Positions 33,868 to 41,053 of a stretch of 44,221 nt of DNA are shown piece after piece; the stretch's first letter is position 1; every line of letters starts with the position of its first letter. The notes below the pieces were generated by a model. That model did not search any database. It was given only the letters and a program-made list of their open reading frames with translations, and was not told the origin of the DNA. The position numbers and the translations under genes are program-made. Source of the DNA: an uncultured Phascolarctobacterium sp. (GTDB taxonomy: Bacteria > Bacillota > Negativicutes > Acidaminococcales > Acidaminococcaceae); the NCBI RefSeq assembly GCF_934190775.1, contig NZ_CAKPTG010000022.1, positions 1-44,221 on the forward strand, written 5' to 3'.

Positions 33868-34454
33868 GCTACCTCCTCCAAATCCACTACAAACCGTGAT
33901 TTGACAAACAGATCAAGTTTTTCCAATTGATCTTTGCGATATTGAATGATATTATCAAGTCTACTCATAATATCTATAATTCTTTTTTGTTCAACCATCT
34001 GAGGTATCTTAATCTCTAATTTTTTCAGAGCTGTGACAGTAAAGCTGGCTTGATTAACAGACTTTTTAGTTATATTGGGTATTTGTTTTAAAAACAAGTT
34101 GGAATCAAAGAAATACTTTGCATACAACGGTAGGATAACTTCCGAATTTGCCCTAAGCATAAGTAAATTCATACCATGAATTATTTTTTCATTACCTTTT
34201 TTTATATATAATGCCGTTTTCCCTAAATGTTTTTCACTATTAATATGTGACATTAATATATCCCCTGATTGTAAAACATAACTTTCATATTCCGTTATGT
34301 CAAAAACATTTGCATACCCTAGTCTATTCCTATCAATAACTCTATTAGAGATAGTTTCAATCCTAGTTATCGGGAAGCCATTAGCACCATCAATTTGCTT
34401 TATAGAAGCGCCATTTCTAATTATACTAAACACTTCTCCCAAAATTGCCATCAC
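33864..34454 (-). CDS. Half-length type I specificity subunit
   Basis: A 196-residue protein with a single target recognition domain (about 1-130) and one helical spacer (KIPQMVEQKRIIDIMSRLDNIIQYRKDQLEKLDLFVKSRFV). Half subunits can dimerise to form a working specificity unit, or can be donors for domain exchange. The spacer shares the LDxxVKSRFV element with the following full hsdS. The start is GTG at 34454 or ATG at 34451, overlapping the hsdM stop. Having one half and one full subunit in tandem is unusual. Confidence 0.85.
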   Translation of the reverse strand: MMAILGEVFSIIRNGASIKQIDGANGFPITRIETISNRVIDRNRLGYANVFDITEYESYVLQSGDILMSHINSEKHLGKTALYIKKGNEKIIHGMNLLMLRANSEVILPLYAKYFFDSNLFLKQIPNITKKSVNQASFTVTALKKLEIKIPQMVEQKRIIDIMSRLDNIIQYRKDQLEKLDLFVKSRFVVDLEEVA

Positions 34455-35990
34455 AACATTCCCTCCAGCTCCTTTAACCCATTAGCAATCTCAACTTCAA
34501 TTCTTTTTAACTCTGCCATAATCTCACTTGTCGGCGGATATTCAACTGGTACATACTCAACCTTTTTATACTTGTTAATGGATAAGTCATAGTCATTGTC
34601 AATGATTTCCTGTTTCGCTACAAAGAAGCTCTTCTCGGTACGCTCTCGCTCTTTTTCTGCTTCTAAATTATGGAAGCGAGTAATAATATCAGGAATGTCA
34701 TTCTCCTTCACCTCATTACGCTTATCATCTAAGCTATAACCATCAGCTTCCATATCATAGAACCATACTTTTTCAGTGCCACCAGTACCAGTCTTCATAA
34801 ATACAAGAATAGCTGTAGAAACACCTGCATATGGCTTAAATACGCCTGATGGCATGGAAATAACAGCCTGCAAAACGTGGTTTTCTATCAGTTCCTTACG
34901 CATTGCTTTATGAGCTTTAGAGCTACCAAACAATACGCCATCAGGAACAATGCAGGCACAGCGGCCACCCTTTTTCAACATACGCAGAAAAAGCGCTAAA
35001 AAAAGCAATTCCGTTTTCTTTGTATTTGTAACAGCCTTTAAGCTAGTGCTGATAGTCTCTGCGTCTACAGTACCCTTAAACGGAGGATTTGCCAGGCAAA
35101 TAGTATATTCGCTATCAATATCGTTCTACACTGTTCTTATAATCAAGCTCAGGATGGGTAATGCCATGCAGCATTAAGTTCATAGCACTTATGCGCAGCA
35201 TACTATTATCCGTATCAAAGCCTGAAAATGTCGTACTATTAAAGCGTTCCCATTGGTCGTCAGTCATTCGTTCGCCATACTTAGCACGAATATGTTCAGC
35301 AGACGAAATCAAAAAGCCGGCCGTGCCGCAAGCAGGATCACAAATAGTATCATCAGGATTCGGATCAATAAGAGCGACCATCATATCACGAATATGCTTT
35401 GGCGTACGAAATTGACCATTCGTACCCGAAGAAGCAGCTTTACTCAACATGTACTCATAAAGATCGCCTTGCATATCCAATTCACCAATATCATGTTGGT
35501 AAAGATCCTCTAATCCAGTAATAACCTTTACTAAAACCTCTGGTGTCGGCAATTCAAACAACGCATCTTTCATAAATTTGGAAAATGCACTTTGAATGCT
35601 CTGGCCTTTATTAGGATCATCAGGAATGGGTATAATTTTACCAATTTCATTGACATCCGGCAACTGGCCATACTTCATTTCTCTAATAGCCGGAAAAACC
35701 TTTATTCTTATAGTATTAAAGATAACTTCTGGATCGGCGGTTTTAAAATTACTCCAACGCATTCCTTGTCCAGAAGCAGTTTGAGGAAAAATCATTTCAA
35801 CCTTGGCATTAGGATTTCGTCTTCTCAATGAATTGGCTCGCTTTTCGTTGTCGATTTCCTTCTCATCCAGCTTACGAATAAACATCAGATATGTAATCTG
35901 CTCTATAACCTTAAACGGCATAGTGAGACCACCAGCCCAAATATCTTCCCAAATTTTATCAATCTTATTTTTAATCACACCTGTAATCAT
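34451..35990 (-). pseudogene. hsdM: Type I methyltransferase subunit with frameshift
   Basis: Together the two reading frames make one N6-adenine methyltransferase subunit. The first frame (35115-35990) has the HsdM_N domain (KIDKIWEDIWAGGLTMPFKVIEQ) and the SAM-binding FRTPKHIRDMM...DPACGTAGF. It hits TGA just after YKNSVERY. The catalytic ANPPFKG and the rest (MLKKGGRCACIVPDGVLFG) continue in another frame to the stop at 34451. The shift must lie within 35117-35128, where one base too many or two too few break the frame; a lost AA pair would restore NDIDSEY. As read, the methyltransferase is split before its catalytic motif. A sequencing error is possible. Confidence 0.88.
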
Positions 35991-36050
35991 ACAAATATCC
36001 TCCCTATACGGCTAAAATCTTCTCCACCTTATAAAAAATATACCTTTTTA

Positions 36051-36647
36051 CTATGCCAAAATCTGTCTATCTAGATTTGCCTTCTCGAAATTTTTCACCA
36101 TTTTATAAAAAGTAGTTTTAGCCAAACCTTCAAGCTTCATAAATTCAACAGCTGTTATCTTACCAGACTTCCAACGTTTATAGTTAGTAGGAAATGTATT
36201 GCTAAGCTTGGCCCTTGGTCTTCCGTAAGGTCTGTTTTCAGCAAGGCATAAGTTAATGCCTTCACGTTGACGCTCCTTTATACTATCTCTTTCAAGTTCA
36301 TATAAGGCTGCAAACATAGTCAAAGCAAATTTTCCTTGTGGTGTTGACGTATTGAAATTTTCTTTTATACTAACAACGCTAACTTTTTTAGCACTCAAAG
36401 CTTTCATCATATTCAAAAAGTCACTAGTGCTACGAGCCAAACGACTTATGCTCTCGATGTATAAAACATCACCTTCGCGCAAATATGCCATCATTTCCTT
36501 TAGCTGCGGTCTATCGGTAATATTTTTACCGCTAACTTTCTCTTCAAAAATCTTGTCCAGATTTATATGCGCATTATCAAAACATTGGTGTTGTCGTCCA
36601 GTATTTTGATCTTGAGCACTGACTCTGATATAAGCGATATTAGCCAA
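36051..36647 (-). CDS. Serine recombinase, resolvase/invertase type
   Basis: A 198-residue small serine recombinase. The catalytic domain begins AYIRVSAQDQNTGRQ, with the nucleophile Ser in YIRVS. It continues through GKNITDRPQLKEMM, LYIESISRLARS and TMFAALYELERDSIKERQREGI, and the C-terminal part is a Hin-type helix-turn-helix (about 150-190). The start is read as TTG at 36647, with GGAGGAG about 5 bases upstream; the open frame extends further but without family similarity. It may resolve or invert DNA inside the island; no res or hix site is confirmed. It follows the HNH gene and precedes hsdM. Confidence 0.9.
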   Translation of the reverse strand: MANIAYIRVSAQDQNTGRQHQCFDNAHINLDKIFEEKVSGKNITDRPQLKEMMAYLREGDVLYIESISRLARSTSDFLNMMKALSAKKVSVVSIKENFNTSTPQGKFALTMFAALYELERDSIKERQREGINLCLAENRPYGRPRAKLSNTFPTNYKRWKSGKITAVEFMKLEGLAKTTFYKMVKNFEKANLDRQILA

Positions 36648-36830
36648 ACTAACTCCTCCGTTCCTAAAAGTTTTTAAAAAAAGTTGAACGTTCTCATAAG
36701 CTAATACTAACATTTCCGAACGTGTTTGTCCATGATTTTTATAAGTTCCGTAATGTGTACATTTTCGAACGTACCCCAATATAAACTCTTGATACCCTAT
36801 CATTGCATTACCTATTTACACATACCTTTT

Positions 36831-37268
36831 TTATGTATTATCCCTTCCTTGCGCATGCAACATTTTATGACACTCACTATGCAATAATACTAGTCTCTTT
36901 AAACATTCCGCGGCTTCGTTCGGAAACCTAAAAAAGCACCACTCACAATTTGGTACTGTTTCGCTACACCGATTGCCGTTATGCGGGATATTAACTTTAA
37001 TTTTTTCATTTGGTATGCAACAACACCTCAAATAATTAATGTGATGTACACATACACCTTGAATATAATAAGGCAGTTGCTTGCCACAATAAGGACATAT
37101 CCCATATTGTCGATAATATAATCGTTCCCTAATAAATCTATTTCTAGTACATCTATTAAAATTCATAAACGCTTCTTCTCTCTTTTGTAGCTCATAACTC
37201 TTCCTTGCTTCGCTAAATCCAACCTCTGGAATTGTCGGTGTTGTTAAATTTAATCCATAATAGTCCAT
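36831..37268 (-). CDS. HNH endonuclease-like protein
   Basis: A 145-residue protein with the HNH arrangement. CPYCGK (about 58-63) is followed by VCVHHINYL (72-80, the catalytic His pair) and LVLLHSECHKMLH near the C-terminus. Extra cysteines lie between (NRCSETVPNCEWC), suggesting one or two zinc sites. AAGGAGATG is upstream of the ATG. HNH proteins with a group II intron or phage origin look alike; the neighbouring serine recombinase suggests a mobile module. The role is not determined. Confidence 0.75.
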   Translation of the reverse strand: MDYYGLNLTTPTIPEVGFSEARKSYELQKREEAFMNFNRCTRNRFIRERLYYRQYGICPYCGKQLPYYIQGVCVHHINYLRCCCIPNEKIKVNIPHNGNRCSETVPNCEWCFFRFPNEAAECLKRLVLLHSECHKMLHAQGRDNT

Positions 37269-37314
37269 CTTCAGACATCTCCTTTTGTTTTAAGATGCCT
37301 ATATCATCAGCGTG

Positions 37315-37390
37315 GCTGACACAGTAAGTCATAGAGCAGAGTTCAGCGAAGCGCAGCGTAGCTGAAAAGCTCTTGACTTACTGTGCCAGC
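37315..37390. repeat. Large imperfect palindrome
   Basis: GCTGACACAGTAAGTCA (from 37315) continues to AGAGC and pairs with the stretch ending TGACTTACTGTGCCAGC at 37390. This gives a 22-bp stem with one wobble and one bulge. TTCAGC (37342-37347) and GCTGAA (37361-37366) add an inner stem. It lies between the divergent HNH and nucleotidyltransferase genes, so it is not an ordinary terminator. It could be a recombination site, a mobile repeat or a regulatory hairpin. Confidence 0.8.
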
Positions 37391-37402
37391 TGCGCTACTT
37401 AA

Positions 37403-37432
37403 TTGCTATATTACTCATTATAATGCTATAAT
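37403..37432 (+). promoter_or_regulatory. Promoter of the nucleotidyltransferase unit
   Basis: TTGCTA and TATAAT are 18 bases apart, with TGC before the -10 box. The motif GCTATAAT occurs again at 37445-37452, so an operator of direct repeats is possible. Confidence 0.6.
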
Positions 37433-37471
37433 TATCTTGCAAAGCTATAATCACAGCAAGGAGACTGTGCC

Positions 37472-37807
37472 ATGAATAACATAGACATGCTCATTTCTGA
37501 TCTTATACCACAATTACTTCAAACCTTTACTGCTCCAAATGTCAAAGAAATATTATTATATGGCTCTGTCGCACGAGGGACAGCAACATCAGATTCAGAT
37601 ATAGATATAGCGGTAATTCTTGACGATTATACTGATAAAATGCACGACGAGATGATTGACTTTGTTGTAGATTTAGAATTAAGATATAATAGAGTTATAT
37701 CTGTGCTCCTGATATACAACAAACAATTTAATGCCTGGGGTAATATTTCACCGTTTTTCATAAACATCAAAAAAGACGGGAAGGTATTATGGAAATCTAC
37801 ATTCTGA
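37472..37807 (+). CDS. MNT-type nucleotidyltransferase
   Basis: A 111-residue minimal nucleotidyltransferase. The DNA polymerase beta-like active site GSVARGTATSDSDIDIAV (about 31-48) has the GS motif and the DxD metal ligands. Such proteins pair with HEPN toxins and can AMP-label them, acting as antitoxins. No HEPN gene follows here. Instead a tiny hydrophobic peptide and a VapD-like protein follow, overlapping in series. AAGGAG is upstream of the ATG. The catalytic residues look intact. Confidence 0.88.
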   Translation: MNNIDMLISDLIPQLLQTFTAPNVKEILLYGSVARGTATSDSDIDIAVILDDYTDKMHDEMIDFVVDLELRYNRVISVLLIYNKQFNAWGNISPFFINIKKDGKVLWKSTF

Positions 37808-37860
37808 TAATCCTATATGGAATTTTAGGTTTAAAAGTCTTAACGGAGGTATTACTGTGA
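37789..37860 (+). CDS. Candidate 23-residue membrane peptide
   Basis: The frame MEIYILIILYGILGLKVLTEVLL starts 19 bases before the nucleotidyltransferase stop and ends on a TGA that overlaps the GTG start of the VapD-like gene. GGAAGG lies 5 bases upstream of its ATG. It is strongly hydrophobic, like a single short membrane helix or a type I toxin-like peptide. The exact fit between both neighbours suggests translational coupling. Chance cannot be excluded for so short a frame. Confidence 0.4.
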   Translation: MEIYILIILYGILGLKVLTEVLL

Positions 37861-38156
37861 ATTTATCATCTTTGCAATCTGCATATGCGATTGTTTTAAA
37901 TCTCGACAAAACAAATTTATCTCTACCATATGATGAAGCTTTAAGTAAGATATGTGATGTAATGGACTCATTTCAATTTAAGCCTTTAACAAACAATATT
38001 TATGTATGCACATCGTCAAAAAATCAATTGGCCTTGCTTTACATGCTTGTCCAGGAGTTATCTAAGATTACCTGGCTCAAACCTTCTTTAGTAACTCTCA
38101 AAGCATTTAAAATGGATAATATCTCTGATTTTACTGACATAATTAAAGGCAAATAG
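37857..38156 (+). CDS. VapD-like protein
   Basis: A 99-residue protein with the VapD pattern, a Cas2-like ferredoxin fold. It has a first strand AYAIVLNLDK (9-18), a helix, FKPLTNNIYVC, and a closing SKITWLKPSLVTLKAFKMDNISDFTDIIKG, which closely follows the VapD consensus (WFKKSVRDIRAFK...SDFTEIVK, from memory). VapD proteins are ribonucleases in toxin-antitoxin systems. In the first strand the usual Asp appears as Asn (VLNLD), so activity may be lost or changed. The GTG start has ACGGAGG 7 bases upstream. Confidence 0.7.
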   Translation: MNLSSLQSAYAIVLNLDKTNLSLPYDEALSKICDVMDSFQFKPLTNNIYVCTSSKNQLALLYMLVQELSKITWLKPSLVTLKAFKMDNISDFTDIIKGK

Positions 38157-38182
38157 GATACTTTAATGTACCCAAAATACTC

Positions 38183-38211
38183 TTGCTCTTAATATCTTCT
38201 GATGATATAAT
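38183..38211 (+). promoter_or_regulatory. Promoter of the candidate small RNA
   Basis: A perfect TATAAT (38206-38211) has the extended TGA before it and sits 17 bases from TTGCTC. The predicted start at about 38218 coincides with the beginning of the structured stretch. Confidence 0.7.
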
Positions 38212-38218
38212 TTACTTA

Positions 38219-38305
38219 GTTGCACGGGTAGCTTCGCGTTAGCGTTGAGGTCGTGCCTGGCTGTGTGAGCCAGTGGCATCTGTCGAGCTTGACAGGTGCT
38301 TTTTT
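38219..38305 (+). ncRNA. Candidate structured small RNA, about 87 nt
   Basis: Three consecutive hairpins follow the promoter. The first closes with GCACG (38222-38226) and CGTGC (38252-38256), with a GC-rich interior. The second is a perfect 6-bp stem CTGGCT/AGCCAG (38257-38273). The third is GCATCTGTC/GACAGGTGC (38276-38299) directly followed by six T, an intrinsic terminator. There is no reading frame in it that looks real. It may be a stand-alone regulator or an attenuator leader of the coiled-coil gene that starts 25 bases further on. I know no RNA family that matches. Confidence 0.6.
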
Positions 38306-38330
38306 ATTTATTACGAAAGAGGTGATTAGT

Positions 38331-38483
38331 GTGCCGATATTATATTCCTATACTCCTGAAGAAGTTGAAAAATTTAAGGCTAAATTAAAACAAGCTGAAG
38401 AAAGAGCTGCGTTTTTCGAACAAGCCTACAAACAAGAGCAAGCGAAAAACGCTAAGCTGCAGCAACAGCAAAAAGCAAATTAA
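38331..38483 (+). CDS. Small coiled-coil protein
   Basis: A 50-residue, highly charged, helical peptide (YTPEEVEKFKAKLKQAEERAAFFEQAYKQ...). The heptad pattern runs through most of its length and the tail is glutamine-rich. The start is GTG at 38331, with AAAGAGGTG 6 bases upstream. An upstream ATG in the same frame lies inside the RNA structure and lacks a ribosome site. It stands directly behind the candidate small RNA. The function is unknown; a DNA-binding or scaffold helper is possible. Confidence 0.6.
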   Translation: MPILYSYTPEEVEKFKAKLKQAEERAAFFEQAYKQEQAKNAKLQQQQKAN

Positions 38484-38517
38484 CATGCTCATTATTTAGG
38501 CTGTAAATCTCTCACAT

Positions 38518-38602
38518 CGCCTTGCATTTTGCTCAGTACAAGGCGCTTTAAATTAAGCTCGTAATTGCTCGCTAACTCATAATAGCCTGCTTTTACGAGC
38601 TT
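38518..38602 (+). other. Two-hairpin structured stretch
   Basis: CGCCTTG/CAAGGCG (38518-38545) and a perfect 10-bp AAGCTCGTAA/TTACGAGCTT (38555-38602) followed by TTCTTTT. It lies 35 bases after the coiled-coil gene and can serve as its terminator; the first hairpin and the long second loop could mean a further RNA element. The remaining bases to 38803 hold only the XRE gene's terminator. Confidence 0.5.
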
Positions 38603-38702
38603 TTCTTTTGGCATTGACCTATTTAGAGTGCCGTGTTTCCCACTTCCGAGCGCGTGGTGGATTTGCAATACTTATTTATAGCCGATGCTGAGTGAAGATA
38701 GA

Positions 38703-38727
38703 AAAGGCTGGGCAAGCCCCAGCCTTT
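38703..38727 (-). terminator. Terminator of the XRE regulator gene
   Basis: A perfect 10-bp stem AAAGGCTGGG/CCCAGCCTTT with a 5-base loop, followed on the minus strand by TCTATC. It lies about 80 bases after the gene. Confidence 0.7.
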
Positions 38728-38803
38728 GAACACTATGTTAGATTTCTGCTTTTTTATCATATATTCTTGTATCGCCATAAGGCATGATGTGTACTTTATA
38801 TTA

Positions 38804-39571
38804 CTAATCAGTTTCTTTGGTGATATCGAATACCGCAGCAGCATTCTCTTTACCCTGGAGCAATTGTGTTAATAATTGTTCATTCCTATAAGATTGCTCC
38901 AAATCAGTGAAGTAACTTCCTCGCTTATATTTATAGATATCGTTGATTTCAGTTCCGCGCACTAAGTTGAAAATGCAGGATTCATACATTGATTTTTGAT
39001 TAGAGAAATAGGTGATTTCCTCTTCGGAACGAGCACGCTCTAATCTTTCCGGACGCAGAATAGAAGGCAAGGAATCATAAAGCTCATTAAGCATCATGCA
39101 ATGAAAAAGAAAGCATATATTGGCACGTACAGGTAATGAATATGTCTTTTTGCGTGTTTGGTAATCAAGATATGCATTAGGCAGCCAGATTTCAACGTTT
39201 TCTGTATCATGTATTTCCATATAATCCAGCGGATCATACCGTCTGTAAATATCTAATAAAGCATCCTCTATATCCATTATTTGCGGTTCGCAGTATGGAT
39301 TGGATGTATAGCCGAATAACCAATCCAGAGAGACTGCAAATACTTTACTTAATTGCATCATGCTGTCCATAGCCAGCATTTTTTTATGATTGCCATTTTC
39401 TAACTCGGATAAGGTTGAGCGACTGCGTAGGCAGAGAATATCTGCCATATCAGCTAAGGTAAGATGATGTGCTTGGCGGATATTCTTAAAATTGTAACGA
39501 AAATTATCGTAAGCACGCTCTTCAAAACTTTCTCGATGGACGTGAAATTCGTTTGCTTCGTAAAAATGCAT
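38804..39571 (-). CDS. XRE-family transcriptional regulator
   Basis: A 255-residue protein. The helix-turn-helix of XRE type covers about residues 28-85 (IRQAHHLTLADMADILCLRSRSTLSELENGN, then FAVSLDWLFGY). A long C-terminal domain (90-255) of unknown fold contains DALLDIYRRYDPLDYME. The ATG at 39571 is chosen, 26 codons into the open frame, because GGAGG lies 9 bases upstream. Its start faces a plus-strand promoter, so it could repress the neighbouring excisionase-like gene and itself, like an island repressor. Confidence 0.82.
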   Translation of the reverse strand: MHFYEANEFHVHRESFEERAYDNFRYNFKNIRQAHHLTLADMADILCLRSRSTLSELENGNHKKMLAMDSMMQLSKVFAVSLDWLFGYTSNPYCEPQIMDIEDALLDIYRRYDPLDYMEIHDTENVEIWLPNAYLDYQTRKKTYSLPVRANICFLFHCMMLNELYDSLPSILRPERLERARSEEEITYFSNQKSMYESCIFNLVRGTEINDIYKYKRGSYFTDLEQSYRNEQLLTQLLQGKENAAAVFDITKETD

Positions 39572-39590
39572 AAAAAGGCCTCCAAAAAAC

Positions 39591-39618
39591 TTGACAAAAA
39601 CAAGTATACGAGTATAAT
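39591..39618 (+). promoter_or_regulatory. Promoter of the HTH/zinc-membrane gene pair
   Basis: A consensus TTGACA (39591-39596) and TATAAT (39613-39618) are 16 bases apart. They overlap the region just upstream of the divergent XRE gene. The repeated GTATA within the spacer and an inverted repeat at 39681-39695 are candidate operators. Confidence 0.7.
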
Positions 39619-39786
39619 AATAACCAAGAAGTTCTTTTGAAACGAACACAATATAATGAACAAAACCAAGAGAACCGATAGAAAAAGACTTTTTCTAATT
39701 ATATCAAAATACAAAAGCAGATACAATAAGAAAAAAATATCCAAAAAACCAAAGTGATTTATAAAATTAAAGGGATGATGTCTTGT

Positions 39787-40008
39787 ATGAACGAAAATAA
39801 ACAGAGCGGTGGAAGGAAAACAAAACCACGATTTTTAACAGTAAAGCAATTTTGTGAGTATCTTGGTGATAATGTTGTTACGCCTTATACCATATATGAT
39901 TTGATTAAGAAAAAAGAGATACCGGCAATTACTATAGGAAATAAGATTTTAATTCCGATGGTTTGGGTTGAAGAGTATTTTAACGTAGAAAATCTTCTGC
40001 GTAAATAA
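39787..40008 (+). CDS. Excisionase-like HTH_17 DNA-binding protein
   Basis: A 73-residue protein with the MerR/excisionase-type winged helix: RFLTVKQFCEYLGDNVVTPYTIYDLIKKKEIPAITIGNKILIP (about 17-59). A basic linker GGRKTKPR precedes it. Such proteins act as recombination directionality factors or small regulators. No tyrosine integrase lies in this window, so the partner is unseen. The start is uncertain: ATGs at 39775, 39778 and 39787 all lie near AAAGGG, none at ideal spacing. Confidence 0.72.
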   Translation: MNENKQSGGRKTKPRFLTVKQFCEYLGDNVVTPYTIYDLIKKKEIPAITIGNKILIPMVWVEEYFNVENLLRK

Positions 40009-40027
40009 AAGAAAGGTTGTGTTTTTT

Positions 40028-40570
40028 ATGAAGTGTTATGTTCATCATGAAGAAGAAGCTGTAGCTACTTGTGCAAAATGTGGTGTAGCCATGTGCCAAG
40101 CCTGTGAGGAAAAGGCGTTGTTTAGAACGGCCAATGGTACCGGACAAGCTATGTGTCCACGATGCAGCTTGAATGAAGCGCAGAGCATAGTTGATTATGA
40201 GTCTAAATGGCTGAAAAAGCGTGCTATTAAGCTTGGTTTTTGTGCACTGTTTATTGTATGGGGTTTAATTGAATATTTTACTAAAGCCGATGGTATTTAT
40301 GATATGTTTGCATATTTTCTGATTGCAGCTATTATTATAAATCTTGGCGGTAATAAAAAACCACAGTCCATTGGTTCTCAAGTTTACAATGCAACAGCTA
40401 TGGCTAAAAGTCCTGTAGCATATTTTGTTGGTTGGGTTATTGGTTATACGATTTTTGCACCTATTGCGCTTATCATGAATATCATTGGTTATATCAGAAC
40501 CAGAACACAATATAAAAAGGACTTGGAGATTTTAAGCCAGGTACAAGAGGCGGTTGCTGAGATGTATTGA
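40028..40570 (+). CDS. Zinc-binding membrane protein with B-box-like head
   Basis: A 180-residue protein. The N-terminal 50 residues carry a zinc-finger-like series (CYVHHEEEAVATCAKCGVAMCQACEEKAL, then MCPRC) similar to B-box fingers of bacterial membrane proteins. Three helices follow (about 70-88, 93-110, 132-158), then a polar C-terminal helix. The function is unknown. It follows the HTH gene by 19 bases in one operon. GAAAGG is about 11 bases upstream of the ATG; an in-frame GTG three codons earlier is possible. Confidence 0.72.
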   Translation: MKCYVHHEEEAVATCAKCGVAMCQACEEKALFRTANGTGQAMCPRCSLNEAQSIVDYESKWLKKRAIKLGFCALFIVWGLIEYFTKADGIYDMFAYFLIAAIIINLGGNKKPQSIGSQVYNATAMAKSPVAYFVGWVIGYTIFAPIALIMNIIGYIRTRTQYKKDLEILSQVQEAVAEMY

Positions 40571-40658
40571 TATTTTTAGCTTGTTAGAGCCAACAGCATA
40601 CAACGGGTTAGTTTGCCATTAGAATTAATCACTATAAAACGAAGAAAGCTTATTATAG

Positions 40659-40703
40659 AAAGAGCAGGGATTTGAGAAAATACTCCAAGTCCTGCTCTTT
40701 TTT
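40659..40703 (+). terminator. Terminator of the HTH/zinc-membrane operon
   Basis: A perfect 10-bp stem AAAGAGCAGG/CCTGCTCTTT with a 22-base loop, followed by TTTAG. Confidence 0.75.
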
Positions 40704-40738
40704 AGTTTGTGAGGATGCGTTTGTTTCAGCCTCACACC

Positions 40739-40995
40739 AAACCGCAAACGGAGCTAAGCGTGTGCAGAAATGTCGTAGCAGCAGGCTTCCTGAAAAGATT
40801 TGGTGCAAGGAGCACGGAATCAAGCTGTCTTCATTCTATACATGGCAGAAAAAGGTGTTCTGCTCCGTTTCTACAGAAGTACAAGCAAGTACATCTGTTG
40901 CTGCTCCTGTATTTGCTGAGATTTCTCAAGCCTTACCTGTAAAAACTACTCATGCTAATGTTGCTGCAACTTGTTCTTGCAATTTACGAGAATGA
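40739..40995 (+). pseudogene. IS66-type accessory protein TnpA remnant
   Basis: The frame contains VQKCRSSRLPEKIWCKEHGIKLSSFYTWQKKV, which follows the IS66 OrfA/TnpA helix-turn-helix pattern (CRSSGxTVKxWCxExGI...YYYWLRKV, from memory). A TnpA-like tail follows. The preceding part of the open frame overlaps a terminator and has no similarity, and the IS66 tnpB and tnpC genes are missing, so this is a decayed insertion sequence. It ends 15 bases before a strong terminator. Confidence 0.7.
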
Positions 40996-41010
40996 AATAA
41001 TTTGAATGTG

Positions 41011-41039
41011 AAAAAAGACCGCCGACGGCGGTCTTTTTT
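41011..41039. terminator. Bidirectional terminator
   Basis: A perfect 13-bp stem AAAAAAGACCGCC/GGCGGTCTTTTTT with a 3-base loop. It lies between the IS66 remnant and the convergent AbiE operon, whose last gene stops 15 bases away. Confidence 0.93.
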
Positions 41040-41053
41040 CATATGGGGACGTT

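Noticed and set aside
35115..35130. Programmed frameshift in hsdM
   Set aside because: No slippery heptamer or stimulatory structure is evident; a plain indel or read error is simpler.
36648..36803. N-terminal extension of the serine recombinase
   Set aside because: No family similarity before AYIRVS, and a ribosome site supports a TTG start at 36647.
38219..38305. tracrRNA, because the last hairpin and T run look similar to the known tail
   Set aside because: No cas9, no repeats and no anti-repeat are in the window; the likeness is only a terminator hairpin.
38623..38844. 73-codon minus-strand frame
   Set aside because: It crosses the XRE gene's terminator and overlaps that gene's end in another frame; no ribosome site.
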